A DNA stretch of 64,000 nt, from positions 1 to 64,000 of the forward strand of contig QLIY01000171.1 in assembly GCA_003260075.1 (NCBI GenBank), read 5' to 3'. The position numbers and the translations under genes were made by a program. This DNA comes from Phallusia mammillata. Its lineage: Eukaryota > Chordata > Ascidiacea > Phlebobranchia > Ascidiidae. Shown here piece after piece: positions 1 to 10,996 of the stretch (position 1 is its first letter; each line of letters begins with the position of its first letter). The notes beneath the pieces were generated by a model. That model worked only from the letters and a program-made list of their open reading frames with translations. It had not been told where the DNA came from and did not search any database.

Positions 1-412
1 TAGGGATGTGCCAAAACTGCAAATGTTCTGTTTGGTCGAGCACCGAGCATCTCACTTTAACGCTCAGTGCTCGGCCGAGCACACTCGGTGCATTATGATG
101 TCAAAAAAAATCCCTTTTTACGTTTTAGCTCTACAAGGCCCCTTACGTCACCGGCGGTGTTTTATTGTAGCTGTACATGCCCATAAAGTACGCGTTCTTC
201 CACCATCTAGTTTATAGTGCATTTGAAAAATCATTCGTTTTTTGCATATAGACACCCTTTAGACCACTAGTTACATACGTTAGCAGGGCATGAATATGCA
301 AATTTAACGCTCGGGTCAGTTTGTGCAACTGCTCGGCCGAGCACCGAGCATTAAAAACAGCNAAAGCTCGGTACCGAGTACTCGGGTTCTGGCTCGGCTC
401 GGCCCATCCCTA
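1..412. mobile_element. hAT-like MITE (left flank off window)
   Basis: The segment opens with TAGGGATG at base 1 and closes with the inverse, CATCCCTA, at 405-412, so it is bounded by short terminal inverted repeats. Its interior is rich in GCTCGGCCGAGC-type palindromes at both ends. It has no coding capacity. The target duplication cannot be checked because the left flank lies outside the window. An N at 362 marks an uncertain base. It sits in what should be an intron upstream of the first STAG exon seen here. hAT assignment is inferred from the TAGGGATG end. Confidence 0.6.
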
Positions 413-558
413 TTACAAAGGTACATTTATGTTCAGCTAAACTGTAGAATAAAAAAATATGTACTGTACCATTTCAACATTTCATTGATCAAAGTAAAAA
501 TGTCTACTTTAATTGACTTAACATTCCCAATTAGCCAGAAACTTATTTTCATTTACAG

Positions 559-3500
559 ATGTTGAGACAGGCTGTGAAATTTATCTACTACGATCTCGTG
601 TATGCACTTAACAAGGCAAAAGAGTTAAGTGAGGGCACCCTTGGGGTTGGGGGTGCAGAAGACCCCCGTGCGGCAATTTCCCAACTTCGTCAAAGGGTGA
701 CAGAGTATTTGAGATCATGTGAATATCTTTTGACCCAGTCGCCCCACAAAAAGGTTTGGAAAACTGTCAATACATATTATACAAATGGTACCTATTTCCC
801 TGGCTTGTTGAGTTATGCTGTATAATTTTTGTTGCATATTTTAGGACACAATATTCAATTTTTTGCTTCAAAATAACAATGTTGATTAACAATAGTACAC
901 AATATTTAATTATAATTAACAAAAAATAAGAAAAATGTGATACAGGGACACACTACCTCAGCTTCTTATGGAAACACTATCTTAGTTTTAAAATCAGTTT
1001 TACTCCTTACTTACCAACCACCACATAATTGAAGTTTGCTTTTTTGGACTTAACACCTCTGTGATACCTTAGTTTTATTTTTACTAGGTGCAAGAGGAAA
1101 GTTACATGTCAATTTGTGATTTGCTTGTGATGTTTGCTCCTCAACTGGCCAACTCAAGTCCCACATTAAAACCTCTGGTTCAGAGAGCATCAGATTCACT
1201 ACAACATGCGCTCATCGAGTTTGTCAAAGAATTTGTCTTCGTAGCCACTGAAGATGACGATGGTAACATTTCTGTTTAACTCGTTATTAAAGTTGAAATC
1301 CAACACTTTTTATGCAACAAATTTTTATTAAAAAACAGTGTAAAAATACATATTTTGCAAATGTTTTAAAATCGATATTGTTCAACAAATTTGTCTTTCA
1401 AGTGGTGTGATGTTATACAAAATAGTTTTTAGTTTTTTTTGGTAATTATGCTGACGTTTTGCCCACCAGAACGGTAGGGATTCTTAAGAGCAATGAATGA
1501 AATTTTGTGTAGCGAGATATGATAAAATAATTGCATATGAACACAGGCTTTTGCCGTGAAAAAATGTATGCGCCACAATACAACAGTGCTTAACTAATGT
1601 CCCATAGTTGATTGGAAAGTTGTGCGTAACAAGTCGCGGAAAACAGGACTTAGGTTTTTACCATCATTCACCATAACAGTTAAATGACAAATTTGTTATA
1701 TATGCAACCTGCTGGAAACGCTTGTTCAGTATTTTAATCTAGTTGTTACCACCATTTATTAGCTGAGTCATGTTTTTGTTTCCAGACGATGATGACGCTG
1801 CAAAAATTGACGCACTGCACAGAAGAAGGTCTTTGTTGGCAAATGTTTGTAAACTCTTCGTTTTCTGTATGATGGAACTCAGATTGGCCGCCTATATCTT
1901 CCAACAGTATATCAGGTATGGGAAATAATGAACTCACAAGGACTTAAAAAAATAACTGGTCCAGTCTTAAAGCTTGAATGAAACTGAATTAAACAGTTGA
2001 ATAATGCAATAACATCACAATGATACCGGATAACTATAAAACTATCTCTGAACACTTCCTAGCGCAACAATAGACCACGCAAATAAGGCAGTTGTCGGCG
2101 ACCGCCAGTCCGCGAGCAGTTCGTTACCGGGCCGTATGCTTTTTCGGGTTAAATGCTTTGAAACATTTTGCCCATGTAACCCAAAGATGACAAACTAATT
2201 TAGGCGTTTTCATTGCTAAATGTTTGTAGTTTTTTGAGGCCGGTCCGGGGAAAAATTTCAGTTTCAAAAGCGGTCCGCAGTGCAAAAAAGGTTTCCGACC
2301 CCTGGAATAAGGGACGTGTGGTTTCTCGTATAGGTCGCCTAAACGTCGGGTTGTTGTAATAAAAAAAACTGCGGAATAAACTACATATTTGTTGGCCCCC
2401 CCCCCTTTCCGACCCCTGGAATAAGGGACGTGTGGTTTCTCGTATAGGTCGCCGAAATGTCGGGTTGTTATAATAAAAAAACCTGCGGAAAGAACTACAT
2501 ATTTGTTGATAAGAAACGTATCTTGTGTAGTTAGGTGTTTGACAGAAACAATTTCCCAAAATTTAATTTCTAAGCATCATGAATATATGTTTGTAGATTT
2601 TTGTGTTTTGGATCATCCTTGCGTCATTTGTCGCATTTTTTCTGTTTCAGGTTTTACTCGGACTATGGTGACATCATCAAAGAGACAATCAGTCGATCAC
2701 GTCATATTGACAAGTTGTCATGTGCCAAGACTCTCGCTCTCAGTCTAATGACGGTATGTCAACTTTCTATTACCAAACGTTTATTTCATTCTCATATCTT
2801 GTGGTGTTTTCGCAACCATTGGTAAAGTTTTATATATATTACTGGGCGATCTCAATTTGTTAGAAATGTACAAGGCAATTTTATACTTTTTGTCTAAAAA
2901 AATCTAGTGCTTTGCTAATATTTTGACTAGACCTTTAGTGAAAGCTTTTTTTAATTTATGGAAGTTGGTTGACATTTTAACCACCATCGAGCTTGTCAAC
3001 AAATTATAGAACATGTGTGTGAATTTTATTTCCCCGAGTTGTATTGTCTCGAAGCAGTTCATTTGTATTAGCCATTTTTATCCAGTGATTTTTAAACAAA
3101 TGGCTGGTTATACGGCCCATATGCATTTAAACAGGTTGTGCGATTAAATGGATTCCTATATACCACAAATATCCACCAAAATGATTCCCCAATTCAACAG
3201 AGCAAAAAAAAGGATTGATGTTAGCAAACGCTTCTTAGTGCTTTTAAAATAGAAAAATAACACTATCTGAAGAATATCTCGTTTTTCTATGCAGCTGTAT
3301 CAAGAGACAGTCCGTGTTCAGGGCGGCCACTTGGATTACAGCTCACAAGAGTATGGACATATGAAGGAGCTGGCTCGTAGGTTTGCTCTTACTTTTGGGC
3401 TCGACCAGGTCAAGACAAGAGACGCAGTTGCTGAATTGCATAAGTAAGAGTGTATATGTTTTGTTATGTGGTTCCCAGTTCTTAAAACTTTGGATCGCTT

Positions 3501-6500
3501 TAAGGATTGTTCATATTGTTTTAGTGGGCTGTATAATACTATCAGTAAAGATTTTTTTATTGTTATTTATAAAATTTAGAAAATAGTTCCAGAATTTTAT
3601 AGATCTCTTCTGGCAATTGTATTTTAATACCAACGTTTCGACGTCCTATACACAGGTCGCCTTCATCAGGGTAAATAACACTGAATGCGACTAGTACAGT
3701 GCACGATAGACAAAAGAAAAAAGAATGAAACGCAAAAGGGTAAATAACACTGAATGCGACTAGTACATTGCACGATAAACAAAGGAATAACACTGAATGC
3801 GACTAGTACAGTGCACGATAACCAAAGGAAAAAGATTTAAACGCAAGTACGTCACAACGCATCGAAAACACTGTGCGATAACGATTGATTGGGGCTCAAT
3901 GTGGGCGGGCACCTATGGCAGGCTGAAAGCATTACGTCTGTTTTAAGGTTATTGTGTTGCCCCGTTGGTGAATATTCAATAACTCGAGAATTGATGAAAG
4001 CGACATGCATAGGACGTCGAAATGTTGGTATAAAAATACCCTCGATAAAGTATTGCCAGAATAGCTCTATAAAGTTGATATTGTGCCAAAATCGGCCCAC
4101 TTTTAGACTTTCCCGTACTCATTACTTGTGTTTATTTGTATACAGGGAAGGTATTCTGTTTGCTCTGCGTCTTGAGGATGGCAGCATCAATGAAGATATG
4201 GAAGCACCACCTAATCTAAGCTTTCTCGGGATTCTCGTCGAGTTTTCCGCAAAACTTATGAAGCAAGATAAAAAGACTGTGTAAGTATGAATTTATTTCA
4301 TTCAACTCGTTTGTGTCAAAAACGATTTTAAGGGTTTGTGTGCGGCCCAGCTTGCTTGAGGCAGAGTTGTGAGTCGTGGCGGGCTTTGTGCAACAAGTTT
4401 TCGTTTTACGTGAAGCGAGGGCCATATTTTTTCATGTACACAATAAATTTGAAATTCTTAAGTAAACAAATTTGAAACCTAGGCACCAATAGATTCATTT
4501 TCTAAAACATACAAATTTTCGCTGCAACACTGGCTTTCACAACAAATTAATTGTTTACTAGACAAAGGGAATTGTTACGCCACATTCGGTGAAGTACTTG
4601 CAAACTGCTCTATGGTCCACCGGTTGGAAAACGCTGCTTTAGCTTTTACTTGTTACGGATAGTATTGCAACTTGGGAGATTTACCAGAAACTAGTAAAAA
4701 AATTTGCTGAATTCCTAGAAGATTTGCATTTTTTCTTTGATTCACTGTGTTGGATTGCGGCCCGCAGGCCTGTTGCACACCCCTGGTTTAAATGAAACGG
4801 CTTGATTTTATAAACGGTCACATTTATGTCGTAATTTCACGTTGGTAAAACTAATATTTTTTGCAATACAGTGTGCAGTACTTGGATCGTCGCATTTCGC
4901 GTGGAATGCTTTCCAACCAGGATCAGTCGTGGATTCCGCTGGTTACATACAGGAATTCTCTATTGCAGGGTGCTGACGATGATCAAAAGCAAGTTCCGAC
5001 TAAGGTAAAGTCGTCTTACCTCATTTTTGTTTATCAAGCGCTCAAGAACCCTATTAAGTACAACCAGTTATGTGTATGCTTGAAGTAGAACTGGTATCGA
5101 GATTCGAAGACCGAGCTATTATTACCTTAGGCTTTATCTTAGCTGGTTTATGTTGTTTGAACAAGGATCAAATATACGGTGGTTGCTGTTAAGGTTCGGC
5201 CAAATCCCTATTGTTATATAGCTGTGGTCACTATTCCGACGAGTTTCTGATTTTTTTGTTTTATGTATAAGGGCCGCCGTGGACGACGTCGCAAAGTGGA
5301 CGGCGATTTTGAAGCACCACAAACTCCAAGGAGCCCTGCAACACCAATGCAACAACCCCAGACACCTATGACTCCACAGGTAACTTTAACACCTGCAAAG
5401 TTGCCAAAGGAATGAACGCTAATTTTTCAAGATGACGCCTATGATTTTTTCTAAATTTAGGCACTTTAGCTCTTACAATTTTTTGACCCAGGCCCCCATG
5501 ACCCCCCAGAACACCCTGGGTCACCCTCAACTTTCGTCAACCATTGTTCGTGGTATGCCTGGTGCTGCTGCTGATGCTAGTCACATGCACATGCAAGATG
5601 AATCCATGCAATATCAACCGTACGTATTTCTAAATTGTGCCACGAAAAATCAATATTGTGTTAAAAGTGCGATCTTTATGACTCGCATATTTAAACGGGT
5701 TTTCTGAACACTTCGCTTAATCAGTTTAAAATTGCTTTAAACGCACTAAAATAATAATCTTTGTTTACATTGTATCAAAGTACGCCAGTTGAGGGCTGAT
5801 CCAACTTCCGAGTTTATGTTCATCTTAATTGTTTACTATTGGGGGTTCTTTGTGGTTTAAAATGTGTCATTTCAACACACCGATGCACTATGTACTATTA
5901 CACTATTTTTGGAAAACTTAAACTTTTAAATACTAGTTCCAAAGTCTTCAAACGACTTTTAAAATTTAGGCAGAACAGTTTTTTGTTTTTATTACAGCGA
6001 CTCCCTTAGGTCTTGGCTTAACAGCAGCAATATGAAAAATAAAAAGACAGGGAGCTACAGCAGTGGCAGAAAATCGAGCAAGAAAAATAAAACACCGACC
6101 AAGGATAAACAGATCACTAATAGCAAAATCAAAAAGCCAAAAGATCATTACTCCGAAGATGAAGGTTTTGTTTGTGAGAGAAAAGATAGAAATATATCTG
6201 ACACCGATTCGACCCTCAGACGATCAAGTCGTAAATCTGCTCAGACTGTGCCTTCATACGCTGAAAATTCAGACGACGATTTTAGTGAGTTACCACCCGC
6301 CACTTGGGGGAGCACTCAGACAAAAAGTCAATCTACTAAGACTAAAAAGAGCCAGAGCATTAAGAAAAAAGATAAAGCGCCGTCTGAAAATATTGATGAA
6401 GAGTTACAGATAGGAGAATTTGCAGAGAGTAGTTCTAGCGAGGAAGAGTTAACTCCTAGTGCTAAAGGTTTTAATAACGAGATAATGGATGCAAATTACG

Positions 6501-7237
6501 AGTCCTCTGATGTTGAATCTGAAGCAGAAGAACCATTATTTGATATACTATCCTCGCCGGCACGCACATTGCCAAGAAAGTTGAAAGCGAAAGTCACAAA
6601 CCCATTTGAAAGCATTGTGTCCAATGTCAAAGACAAAGCGGACACTTCGCTCGCTGAAATGTTTGAGGAGGCGCATATATCAGATCCAAACTCCTCACCA
6701 TGCAGCAGTGGAGAGGATTTCACTACACAGCCTTCTAGCTATTACCAGACTCCAGAAAAAAGACGTCGCCGCAGCAATAGAAGTAGCGACTCCGGGGTTT
6801 TGTCATCACCAAATCAAACGAGTCCAGGTTTTAAGTCAAAGCGTAAGATCAACTATGTCCAGCCAGTCGATATACAAGGATTTAAGGACATAGCAACTAG
6901 CAGCCGAGATGCAAACGAAGAAGGGTCTTACAGTAGTGTTGATGAAGAGGATCTCGCTCTTCAGCTCTTGGAGGGCAAAGAAGAAGTGAGTTTTAGGAAG
7001 AAAGATAAGGAGTTTCTTCCCAAAGTTGATATCCTTGAGAAGGAAAGTGTGAATGATAGCGAGGACCAGGAAAAATATTGTGACGAAAGTGATGACGATT
7101 TTGGAGCATTTAATGACGTCATGCAAAGTTTTTTTATGAATGTTAGTCAGCGGTCGCAGTCGTCACAGAATGAGGAGAGCTCGCAGGAAATTTTGAAAGG
7201 AAAAAGGTTGGTTAGTGGAGTAATTGTGAAAATATAA
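559..7237 (+). CDS. STAG: Cohesin subunit STAG1/2 (SCC3/SA), 3' part, ten exons
   Basis: This is the C-terminal half of a STAG/SCC3 subunit of cohesin, the nuclear ring complex that holds sister chromatids together and shapes chromatin loops. Exons: 559-753, 1088-1262, 1786-1915, 2651-2753, 3295-3443, 4146-4280, 4872-5004, 5272-5379, 5492-5619, 5998-7237. All have AG/GT borders and the phases join without a stop, giving 831 codons plus TAA. Stretches such as [33 protein letters not shown] and [15 protein letters not shown] follow vertebrate STAG closely, and SWLNSS in the last exon fits the family's SWLGQP. The first exon begins after a splice acceptor, so its ATG is not the gene start; the N-terminal half lies upstream of the window. 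The last exon adds a long Ser/Asp/Glu/Lys-rich, probably disordered tail that does not resemble the vertebrate C-terminus. Exons 8 and 9 are rich in P, T, Q and M. Confidence 0.93.
2089..2304. mobile_element. hAT MITE in STAG intron 3
   Basis: The ends CAGTTGTCGGCGACCG and TTTCCGACCCCTG are imperfect inverted repeats, flanked by aaataagg (2081-2088) and gaataagg (2305-2312), a 7/8 match for the 8-base target duplication of hAT elements. The interior carries the text 'gtccgcgagcagttcgttaccgg', shared with the element at 11668-11857. Confidence 0.75.
2295..2512. repeat. Local duplication around a C10 run
   Basis: About 100 bases (from TTCCGACCCCTGGAATAAGG to ACATATTTGTTG) occur twice, before and after a run of C at 2396-2405, with a few differences. 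The right end of the hAT element at 2304 is thus repeated. This looks like an assembly join inside a STAG intron rather than a genomic repeat. Confidence 0.75.
3582..3840 (-). repeat. Repeat with hammerhead-ribozyme-like motif, copy 1
   Basis: On the minus strand CTGATGA (3669-3663) is followed by a possible stem II (GGCGACC 3661-3655 with GGACGTC 3646-3640, one A.A mismatch), then GAAA (3639-3636) and a minimal AC-GTTG-GT stem III with candidate cleavage after A3628. This is the order of the hammerhead core. Upstream on that strand a 34-base unit around CACTGTACTAGTCGCATTC is present three times (3690-3830). It lies in STAG intron 5. Activity is unproven: the first three positions of stem I do not pair. 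Confidence 0.55.
3960..4075 (+). repeat. Hammerhead-like repeat, copy 2 (decayed)
   Basis: Same family as the copy at 3.6 kb but on the plus strand: TTGATGA, AAGCGAC, then GGACGTCGAAATGTTGG and GTATAAAAATACC. The core C is changed to T, so this copy should not cleave. The two copies face each other within 300 bases in STAG intron 5. Confidence 0.5.
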
Positions 7238-7463
7238 CACATTTTAAAGAAGCCTGGTTAGGGAACTACGAAAGGAAATAATTGTTATTTACAATATGAG
7301 TCCATGATGCAATGATTTTAATAGCATAGGCCTTTTTACAGTTACGGTGCTGACACGCGTATCTGTTTTTCTTTTAAAGTGATGCAAATTCGAACAGTCA
7401 GTTTAAGTTGATTAATGCTGTTTTAAGACCATGGGTCCTTCGTTACCCGCGATTTTTGAGTAA

Positions 7464-7469
7464 AATAAA
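7464..7469 (+). terminator. Polyadenylation signal candidate for STAG
   Basis: AATAAA stands about 227 bases after the TAA of the long last STAG exon, in AT-rich DNA. That is a normal place for the 3' end of that transcript form. The alternative last exon lies beyond it. Confidence 0.5.
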
Positions 7470-7628
7470 TATTTTTTTAACTTTGCCTACGACTTATACA
7501 TCGCCTCTTCTTAGTTACAAATTTAAATTTTAATAGACTATTTAAGAATGTTAATTAATTAATACTCAGTACTGTAACTTACACCACCACGCATGACACT
7601 AATTAACCGTATCTAATCACACGAACAG

Positions 7629-7938
7629 GGCACAAACCATTGTCAACAATCCTATGGGAATGTCCCAGACCCCACACTCGATTCAAACCACCCAAGACTA
7701 CCAACAACAGATGCATGTGGGTTACCCCATGTCTGCCCCCCAAGCTAGCCCCATGCCTCAGATGGGTACCCCACAGCACCCACCCCCGCAGTATATGCAC
7801 CCTGGCACATCGAGTGGCATGTACCACCAAGGAGCTGGAGACCCATTTCAAGGGGTCATGTCACCAATGCAGCAGCAGCAACAACAGCAGCAAGGCATGC
7901 AGTCACAACAACAGGTATTTGGAAACACATTATGCTGA
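7629..7938 (+). CDS. STAG: Alternative last exon of STAG, Q/M/P-rich
   Basis: A clean acceptor (AACAG) precedes an open frame of 103 codons ending in TGA at 7936-7938. Joined to exon 9 (ending 5619, phase 2) it continues in frame and in style: exon 9 ends [13 protein letters not shown] and this exon goes on with repeated PMG, QTP, PMPQMGTPQ and a run of eight Q. It would replace the acidic tail of the 5998-7237 exon by a low-complexity Q/M/P tail of about 102 residues. A GT donor after QSQQQ (7914/7915) also exists, but I see no downstream partner exon. The exon call rests on frame, acceptor and composition only; transcript data are needed to say which form is used. Confidence 0.55.
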
Positions 7939-7957
7939 ACTATATGATCCTATAAAG

Positions 7958-8282
7958 CAGTGGTTCTCAACCCATGGCACACCCACCACTAGTGAGTGGT
8001 ATGTCAAGCCTTTTCTGGTGGTACGTGAGTAGCTTTCTGCAAAACCTAATTCCATTCACATGAAGAATTGCTGCTCAACTGACCCAACTGATCAGCCCTT
8101 ACTTTGTTGCCGAACCCGTGTCTTGGTCGATTTTTAAGATTGCTAACCTCACTGGTTTCATAAATTTGCTAGTGCACTCAAGAAGAACTTATGGTCCACC
8201 CATTGAAACAGGGTTTAGGTGATAGGCAGCGATAGAAAAGTCGTCAGGTGGTAAGTGATCAGTTTAGGGTTGAGAACCACTG
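7958..8282. mobile_element. hAT MITE with perfect 8-base target duplication
   Basis: It begins CAGTGGTTCTCAACCC and ends GGGTTGAGAACCACTG, near-perfect inverted repeats, between two copies of ctataaag (7950-7957 and 8283-8290). It has no coding frame. It lies just 3' of the alternative STAG exon. Confidence 0.88.
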
Positions 8283-8449
8283 CTATAAAGCTTTCACTAA
8301 TCACTATTACACTGATAATGGCATGAACAAATGCCGAAAAAAACTGAACAAAAAAGCGTTGCACTATTTACTGTATAAGCGGCTATCTCAAGCATAAATA
8401 TGGTTTCCTTTTTCGGAAAGTATTACAACCAAAAATGGCTTTTCTGTTT

Positions 8450-8690
8450 AATCATCTTTTTTGTGTTTTCGTTATATTTTACGGAATCAATTTGTTGTTG
8501 TTTTTTAAAAGTTTTGGAAACACTAGTGTCTTAGGTAGCACTTTATATGATATTTTGCTTAACCAGCCTGCCCCCCCCCCTTCGTTATATTTTACGGAAT
8601 CAATTTGTTGTTTTTTTAAAAAAGTTTTGGAAACACTGGTGTCTTAGGTAGCACTTTTATGATATTTTGCTTAACCAGCCTACTGTAAAG
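8450..8690. repeat. Duplicated block around C10 run
   Basis: About 110 bases starting TTCGTTATATTTTACGG stand on both sides of C10 (8571-8580) with small indels in T and A runs. Nothing else is visible here. Probable assembly join. Confidence 0.75.
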
Positions 8691-8767
8691 GATAATACTT
8701 CTATATCAAAGAAGATAAATGCAGAACACACTATTTGCATATTTTTTTGTTCAGCTGCTTAACAAAT

Positions 8768-8890
8768 AAAGTAAACCTCGGCTAATCTGGACCCGTTTGG
8801 ATCAAAAAACTTATCCTTATTAACTGAATCCGGTTTAACCGAAGTTAAATGTAGCTAAATCGGTTTTGCAAACGCTTATTGGATCATAAA
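8768..8890. mobile_element. pogo/Tigger-like fragment
   Basis: GTAAACCTCGGCTAATCTGG followed by TTAACTGAATCCGGTTTAACCG resembles the end repeat of the better-kept copy at 9.67-9.82 kb. Only one end is recognisable. Confidence 0.4.
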
Positions 8891-9670
8891 TAATAGTAAC
8901 CAATTATTTTTTTGCAGTATTTTGGCAACTGAGTTTAGAAAAAACTCCAATTCCGTTGTTTGTCTCTCACTGCCATCAAGCTAATTGGATGTTCGATTTG
9001 GATCTTCAGCTTTTGTCTGTAAGCTGCCTAGAGCCTTGATGATCGTATGGTTTGTGTCATAACGTTCTTGTTGTTATGTAACTGCTCCAAGTTTGTACAA
9101 AAATTTTCTACTCCTGTTTTTTTTTCGTTTTTTACGATTTGACAAAACTGTTATGGTCCAGTTTCAAAGACTTATTATAGGTTTTGACTTCAGTTTTTAC
9201 ACAGATTTTTATTTTTGAAAAATATACACTAAATCTCGTATGGACAGAGTGACATAGCCGGATATACTGGAAAATCCACTAACACTAGAACTCACACGAG
9301 GCTCAACTAAGATTAGAGCATTCGCAAATATTTTAGGTAATTTGTGTGAAATGCTGACGGTTAGGGTAAGGTTTCATAATAATAATAGCAATAAACTTAG
9401 CTCCAAACGTTAAACTCCGGTCTGACATGATTAACTCATTTATTGACCATCAGTTTAAAAATGATAGAACCTGATGCCTAAATGCTTGTTGCACCGTGAC
9501 AGATAGGTTGTTACGTGCATTTTTTGTTCCGTTTTGATGTTTACTTGCGTTGTCGTTGTTTTTGCCGAGCACACGTTGAATAAATCCTTTCAAGCAAATG
9601 TGTAATTTTATTTTTGTTTGTTGGCAAACTTGTAACTAAGAAATTTAGCTTTCCTTTGTTAAACAGGTTT
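8891..9670. other. Intergenic, nothing recognised
   Basis: AT-rich DNA between the STAG and lipase genes, which converge. No open frame of note, no RNA gene and no clear repeat was seen. Confidence 0.5.
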
Positions 9671-9671
9671 G

Positions 9672-9818
9672 ATGTACTGTAAACCACGGTTAATCCGGAC
9701 CGGTTTGGATGTCTGATTTAGGCAAAGATCCGGATTAACCGATGTCGAATAGTCGAAAAAACCTTACCACAATACCTACCAGACAAACATCAGGATTAAC
9801 CGACGTACTGTGGTCAAA
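9672..9818. mobile_element. pogo/Tigger-like MITE
   Basis: TACTGTAAACCACGGTTAATCCGG opens the element and inverted forms (CCGGATTAACCGATG, GATTAACCGACGTACTG) lie inside and at the end, next to TA. This is the pattern of pogo/Tigger-type terminal repeats with TA targets. No transposase is present. Confidence 0.5.
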
Positions 9819-9882
9819 AATTAATTTTCTGCAGTATTAAGGGAGTATGCAAACCTTCATGCTTTTTTGTTTTTTTGGAAAG

Positions 9883-10337
9883 CAGGGGTGTCTAACTGGA
9901 AAACACTGGCGTGCCAATTTTGGTTTTCAAATATACTCGCGCGCCAACGTTTGGTATTTGTTTGCAAAGACAGGATATTTTACCCAGCAATTATTTGGCC
10001 ACTTCCATACACATCTAAATCTTCACTACAGTTAGTAGCCCAGCTCTTCGCGCCTAGGCTACTATTTTTACCCTTGGCCCGTTTTCCCAGACCAAACAGA
10101 AGCTTGCCTAATCTTGCTAACTTATTAACGATTCACGCCAATTCCGAATAATCGTCCAATATGTATGGAACCTTAGAAGGACTCAAGGAAAAATCTTATG
10201 TCAAACGCAAGTAAACTTGTTTGTGAAATTTAGAAAGCACACAAAAAGTTGATTGGTTGAGAAATAATAAAGTTTACCACATTTGAATGCGAGTGCCATA
10301 TTCAAATCCTCTGCGTGCCACGATATGGACACCCCTG
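9883..10337. mobile_element. hAT MITE
   Basis: Ends CAGGGGTGTC and GACACCCCTG are inverse to each other. Flanks ttggaaag (9875-9882) and ttctaaag (10338-10345) match at 6 of 8 positions, fitting an aged hAT insertion. Confidence 0.75.
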
Positions 10338-10996
10338 TTCTAAAGAGATCTATGCTGCCGATTCTTTTTAGTGCCACTTAGCATTGCGGCTAGAATTGCT
10401 TGCGAATTGCGTCCTTGGTATGTAATAAAGTAAAGTCAACTTGTACCTAATTAAAAGTGCAGTCCGTCTTCTAATCATGTGAATTCCATTTAGTTCATTA
10501 CTGATACAGGTTGCGCATCCATGCCGTTTTTAAAAATATGATACATATAGGCCTATCTTTAGTAAATGCTTCTTTCGATCTTAAATTGTTCTAACGGGCA
10601 CAATAATCGAAGCACCTTTATTTTTTCTGATTTTGGTCTTTACTAAATACATGCGAATGGCACTGTATTTCAAATGCGTAATCACTTGTGGCAAACGTAG
10701 CTGTTTTTTGCTGCAGTTACAAATTCAGCTTTATCTATATTAACGAAGTTTAGCGGCTTAGCGCTAAATCACCCGGGACTGATCAAGCATGTATTCCAAC
10801 AACATTCATATTAAATAAAACCCAACTAAAAAATTACCATGTACTTGGTAAAATAGCTATTCTACCTGTTCAGAGCATTTTGCTTTTATCTGCCTTATGC
10901 AAACAGAACCGAATCTAGGCCAAAGGTTGTATTTCAGCAGGCATTCATTTCAATACACCTGTTAAAGAATTTGGCCTGTAGCTAATACCGGGCGAA
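10338..10996. other. Lipase 3' flank, nothing certain
   Basis: This holds the presumed 3' untranslated region of the minus-strand lipase gene. A TTTATT at about 10615 could serve as its poly(A) signal on the minus strand. No further coding exon was found. Confidence 0.35.

Noticed and set aside
2200-2559. 119-codon minus-strand frame with internal repeat
   Set aside because: It runs through a hAT element and a duplicated assembly block; the internal repeat is the artefact duplication.
7603-7851. 82-codon minus-strand frame
   Set aside because: Antisense shadow of the Q/M/P-rich STAG exon.
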